From Ophiura sarsii (lineage: Eukaryota > Echinodermata > Ophiuroidea > Amphilepidida > Ophiuridae), in NCBI GenBank assembly GCA_035610835.1, contig CM069455.1:53176639-53240638 (forward strand): a stretch of DNA of 64,000 nt, read 5' to 3'. Below, in pieces: positions 60,592 to 64,000 of the stretch. The stretch's first letter is position 1, and each line of letters starts with the position of its first letter. The position numbers and the translations under genes are program-made. A model generated the notes under the pieces. It searched no databases, was not told the origin of the DNA, and saw nothing but the letters and a program-made list of their open reading frames with translations.

Positions 60592-62567
60592 TGAAGCTGC
60601 GGGCTCCAACTGGGCATGTAGGTACCAAAAGACGTTGGGCATCAGCAAAATTCTCAATGAAATCTCATATATACATGATGATCAACACGCGGGGCAATGT
60701 CTAGTTAGGCCTACATTGTTTAATCCTTTCAAAAATCGTTTTTAATCATCTAAATGTTGTCGTTTTCTTTGGAGGTTTTCAACAAGAAACACCTTGAAAA
60801 AGCCAGGACATTTTAGATTTCATATGATGAATCATACACGAGTTCGAATTAAAACTCATGAGTTTTTTATTGTTTTAAACGAGTAAATGATCAGTAAGGT
60901 TGAGTCGCGACTTTCTTTGACACAGTCAGGCTCTCAAACACAATTCCACTTCCAATGCAAATTGGATTAAACATGTTAAAAAAGCCGGGCTAGGGGGGGG
61001 GGGGGGGGGTCGATAAGGAGTCTATTAAAGTTATTTCTAGTGATCTATGTGTTTTTGAATGATGATAAATAGTAGGCCAGGAGCACTGAGAGGGGTCCTT
61101 TGGGTTTCACTCATATCAAAAGACGCTTTAAAGCTAGTGGATTAAATGAAACTGCATGTCGGGCGTAATTGTCGGGTCATATTATATGCGTTTCAGCCAT
61201 CTGAATGTTAGGCCTACTCGCCTATAATGATCTTAAATTCAAGTAATTGTGAAATGAAAAGATTTTAAAATCGATAATAATGCTTAATTTTCCACTATCT
61301 ACAGGGTAAACAATACGAACGGACCTATATAGACTTTTCAGTAATCTAGTCAAAGGCCCTCGGGGAGAAATTTTCTTTAAAAAGCGCATACACGCGCACC
61401 TTCGCACCGTTAGAACATGCAATTTTGAAATTTCACGTTTTGACCATGTTTCTTGTGGAGGCCGTATCTTCAAAACGGAAGCATGAAATGTAATATAACT
61501 CGGGAATTTAGCTCAGAATTTCACTGGCAACAATCTGAAATATGTCTCGTTTGCTGTAGACAAAGTGTGTGCTCTTGAAGCTGCGGGCTCCAACTGGGCA
61601 TGTAGGTACCAAAAGACGTTGGGCATCAGCAAAATTCTCAATGAAATCTCATATATACATGATGATCAACACGCGGGGCAATGTCTAGTTAGGCCTACAT
61701 TGTTTAATCCTTTCAAAAATCGTTTTTAATCATCTAAATGTTGTCGTTTTCTTTGGAGGTTTTCAACAAGAAACACCTTGAAAAAGCCAGGACATTTTAG
61801 ATTTCATATGATGAATCATACACGAGTTCGAATTAAAACTCATGAGTTTTTTATTGTTTTAAACGAGTAAATGATCAGTAAGGTTGAGTCGCGACTTTCT
61901 TTGACACAGTCAGGCTCTCAAACACAATTCCACTTCCAATGCAAATTGGATTAAACATGTTAAAAAAGCCGGGCTAGGGGGGGGGGGGGGGGGGGGGGTC
62001 GATAAGGAGTCTATTAAAGTTATTTCTAGTGATCTATGTGTTTTTGAATGATGATAAATAGTAGGCCAGGAGCACTGAGAGGGGTCCTTTGGGTTTCACT
62101 CATATCAAAAGACGCTTTAAAGCTAGTGGATTAAATGAAACTGCATGTCGGGCGTAATTGTCGGGTCATATTATATGCGTTTCAGCCATCTGAATGTTAG
62201 GCCTACTCGCCTATAATGATCTTAAATTCAAGTAATTGTGAAATGAAAAGATTTTAAAATCGATAATAATGCTTAATTTTCCACTATCTACAGGGTAAAC
62301 AATACGAACGGACCTATATAGACTTTTCAGTAATCTAGTCAAAGGCCCTCGGGGAGAAATTTTCTTTAAAAAGCGCATACACGCGCACCTTCGCACCGTT
62401 AGAACATGCAATTTTGAAATTTCACGTTTTGACCATGTTTCTTGTGGAGGCCGTATCTTCAAAACGGAAGCATGAAATGTAATATAACTCGGGAATTTAG
62501 CTCAGAATTTCACTGGCAACAATCTGAAATATGTCTCGTTTGCTGTAGACAAAGTGTGTGCTCTTAA

Positions 62568-63039
62568 AGGGTATACACCACCAATGCACTATGGGATAGC
62601 ACGTCCGGTAAAAGTTTATCACAGCAATAGTTCCTTTTTGCGGTACAAATTGCGAGATTTTGACATACTTTTTTCAATTATATCTATTAGTTTTGGGTAT
62701 TACACATTTTTATGAGTGTGCACAGTACATATTTCCAAAAAAATCGCACTAGTTTGAACATTTTAAAGTTTTAAACGACTGAAATCGGCGGAAGGTCCGT
62801 CCTGGGTTTTGGGGCGTAAATAAAGGGCCGAAATCGCTACATCAAATTCATCGCATAATATTGAAAAATCTAGTCCGACACTTTGCTATTTCCTTTTGAT
62901 ATGTTTTGCGGACATCCCTTAGGAATAATCTCTGTAAATGTCATATAAGGATGTATGGGATAACTCCAGTTAGAGCCGATTGTTTGACCCCTACTTTGCA
63001 CGTAGCGTCTATGGGGAGTGCATTGGTGGTGTATACCCT
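62568..63039. mobile_element. TTAA MITE (I1), copy 6, complete at the array's right edge
   Basis: The only copy with TTAA on both sides (62564-62567, 63040-63043), and so the only one showing the original insertion. To its right lies non-repeated sequence (ATGACTTTTAATG). Confidence 0.95.
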
Positions 63040-63043
63040 TTAA

Positions 63044-64000
63044 ATGACTTTTAATGTACTTAAATGGTCACGCCGTAAAACCGATTTAAGAATAATAGCT
63101 GCTAAAACCCTCATTTATCTCAATACACGAAAATTGTGTAATTTCGCTGTTTAAGACAGCTGTTTGGCATATCAATGTAGACACTACTCGGACGCATTTC
63201 ATTTTCGATATCGACGGATTTGTAAAATGCCGATGTGAAATGCTCTGCTTGTAGATGTCATAGACTGGATTCAATACGTTTGCAAGACAGGTCCACTTAT
63301 CACAAGTATTTCAAGACCTTAATATTAATGAAAAACTTTGATTTCACCTCAAGATCACTCTTGAAACCGACGGTTCAATTTCCGCGGGAGTTTAACTCGG
63401 TGTTAGTACCCAAAGTGCGCGGTTCGAAATAGCGCGGTTCGTTGTTGTGATAATTTGACCTACGCTATTGTTCACCGCTAACTTGCCTTTCAACTAAATG
63501 GTAGTGGTATTATAGAGGGATGGGGCGGGCATTGACCTTTTCATGTGTACCAAGGAGTATATATAATAGGAGGGGACACTTAGCTCATTTGCATATTTGC
63601 TCATTAATATGATTAACCCCGCGAACCCAGTCAAAGGTTGCAGATAATGCCCTCTGGAGAGTCAAGGGGACTTTCTTTTGTTCTCTAACGACAGCGTTGG
63701 GACAGCGCATGAAGTTTCTTGTACAGAGTTGGCGATGAGCGATTGAGAAGTATAACAAAAGCATACATAAACAGATCGTAACATGAATAATGCAATGCAA
63801 CAGGTCACACAACGTTCAGTCGAGCGACCGTATAAACAGTATACAAGATGCCATTTATTGTGTTCGAAATGTCAACGCCTTTACCATTCTTTCCAAAATA
63901 AGGAGTATAATCACATTACAAACACATTTTGTGCGAGAGTAACATATAAATATGGTTTAAAATGTCAAAAATGGCACGATAAAAATCCGTTCGTTATAAA
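63044..64000. other. Unique right flank of the array
   Basis: No gene is recognised. An ATTTGCAT octamer at about 63588 and TATATATAATA at about 63558 occur, but nothing shows they act as a promoter. Confidence 0.5.

Larger units (their letters stand above)
44422..63039. repeat. 18.6-kb tandem array of 967+G(n) bp units with embedded MITEs
   Basis: Fifteen core units: U1 44422-45393 (lacks the first 19 bases), U2 46192-47184, U3 47185-48181, U4 48980-49967, U5 49968-50954, U6 51753-52741, U7 52742-53732, U8 53733-54725, U9 54726-55702, U10 56178-57159, U11 57160-58147, U12 58148-59140, U13 59141-60117, U14 60593-61576, U15 61577-62565. Each full unit starts GAAGCTGCGGGCTCCAACT and ends GTGTGCTCTT. 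Every full unit is 967 bp plus its poly-G run. U5 has 3 extra bases. Poly-G lengths are 24, 26, 30, 21, 17, 22, 24, 26, 10, 15, 21, 26, 10, 17, 22. By eye the rest is identical. Short frames repeat with the units but match no protein I know. Confidence 0.97.

Noticed and set aside
46021..60745. 95- and 68-residue frames at the MITE/unit junction
   Set aside because: They span the artificial junction between MITE end and unit start and overlap each other on opposite strands.
45039..62462. 83-residue frame (starting MKIRPPQETW) present in all 15 units
   Set aside because: It repeats only because the units are near-identical. There is no homology I know and no evidence of selection; the mixed bias of the sequence looks non-coding.
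63550..63600. Promoter for a gene on the right flank
   Set aside because: Octamer and A/T-rich motifs occur by chance in such DNA, and no exon follows in the window.

Overview
The window is animal nuclear DNA. It has split genes with GT-AG introns, a tRNA-derived SINE, 5'-truncated LINEs, many short inverted-repeat transposons, poly-G/poly-C tracts and a 100-base scaffold gap. Repeat style (SINE tails in AGCGCTATA, CR1/L2-like LINE ends, many foldback MITEs) fits a marine invertebrate, perhaps an echinoderm or other ambulacrarian. That placement is inference. No bacterial-style operon, CRISPR array or complete autonomous transposon is visible.

Three conserved genes can be read exon by exon. 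CCT8 (chaperonin subunit theta) is on the minus strand, with its first eight coding exons between 14571 and 1272; the rest lies beyond the left edge. MRPL19 (mitoribosomal protein bL19m) is on the plus strand from about 23357 to 31569 and is divergent from CCT8. A stefin/cystatin-B-like inhibitor is on the minus strand from 43767 to 37774. Each gene sits in dense repeats, and each has tandem copies of part of one exon beside the real exon.

Layout: 1-14.6 kb is CCT8 with mariner-, hAT- and Harbinger-like MITEs, a SINE, a 46-bp minisatellite and a tRNA-Asn-like gene. 14.6-23.3 kb is intergenic, with an AACGTT-rich inverted minisatellite element, diverged 160-190 bp repeats holding a perfect 87-bp palindrome, GC-rich DNA and the gap. 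23.3-31.8 kb is MRPL19. 31.8-37.7 kb is intergenic with MITEs and a SINE. 37.7-43.8 kb is the stefin gene. 44.4-63.0 kb is a tandem array. 63.0-64.0 kb is unique flank.

The array is the most striking object. It has fifteen units whose length is always 967 bp plus a poly-G run of 10-30 (one unit has 3 extra bases). They are interspersed with six copies of a 472-bp TTAA-flanked MITE, three of which carry a 320-bp TAA-flanked Harbinger-like MITE inserted in the TTAA. Junctions, G-run lengths and the nested insertions show a higher-order structure and let part of the amplification history be read.
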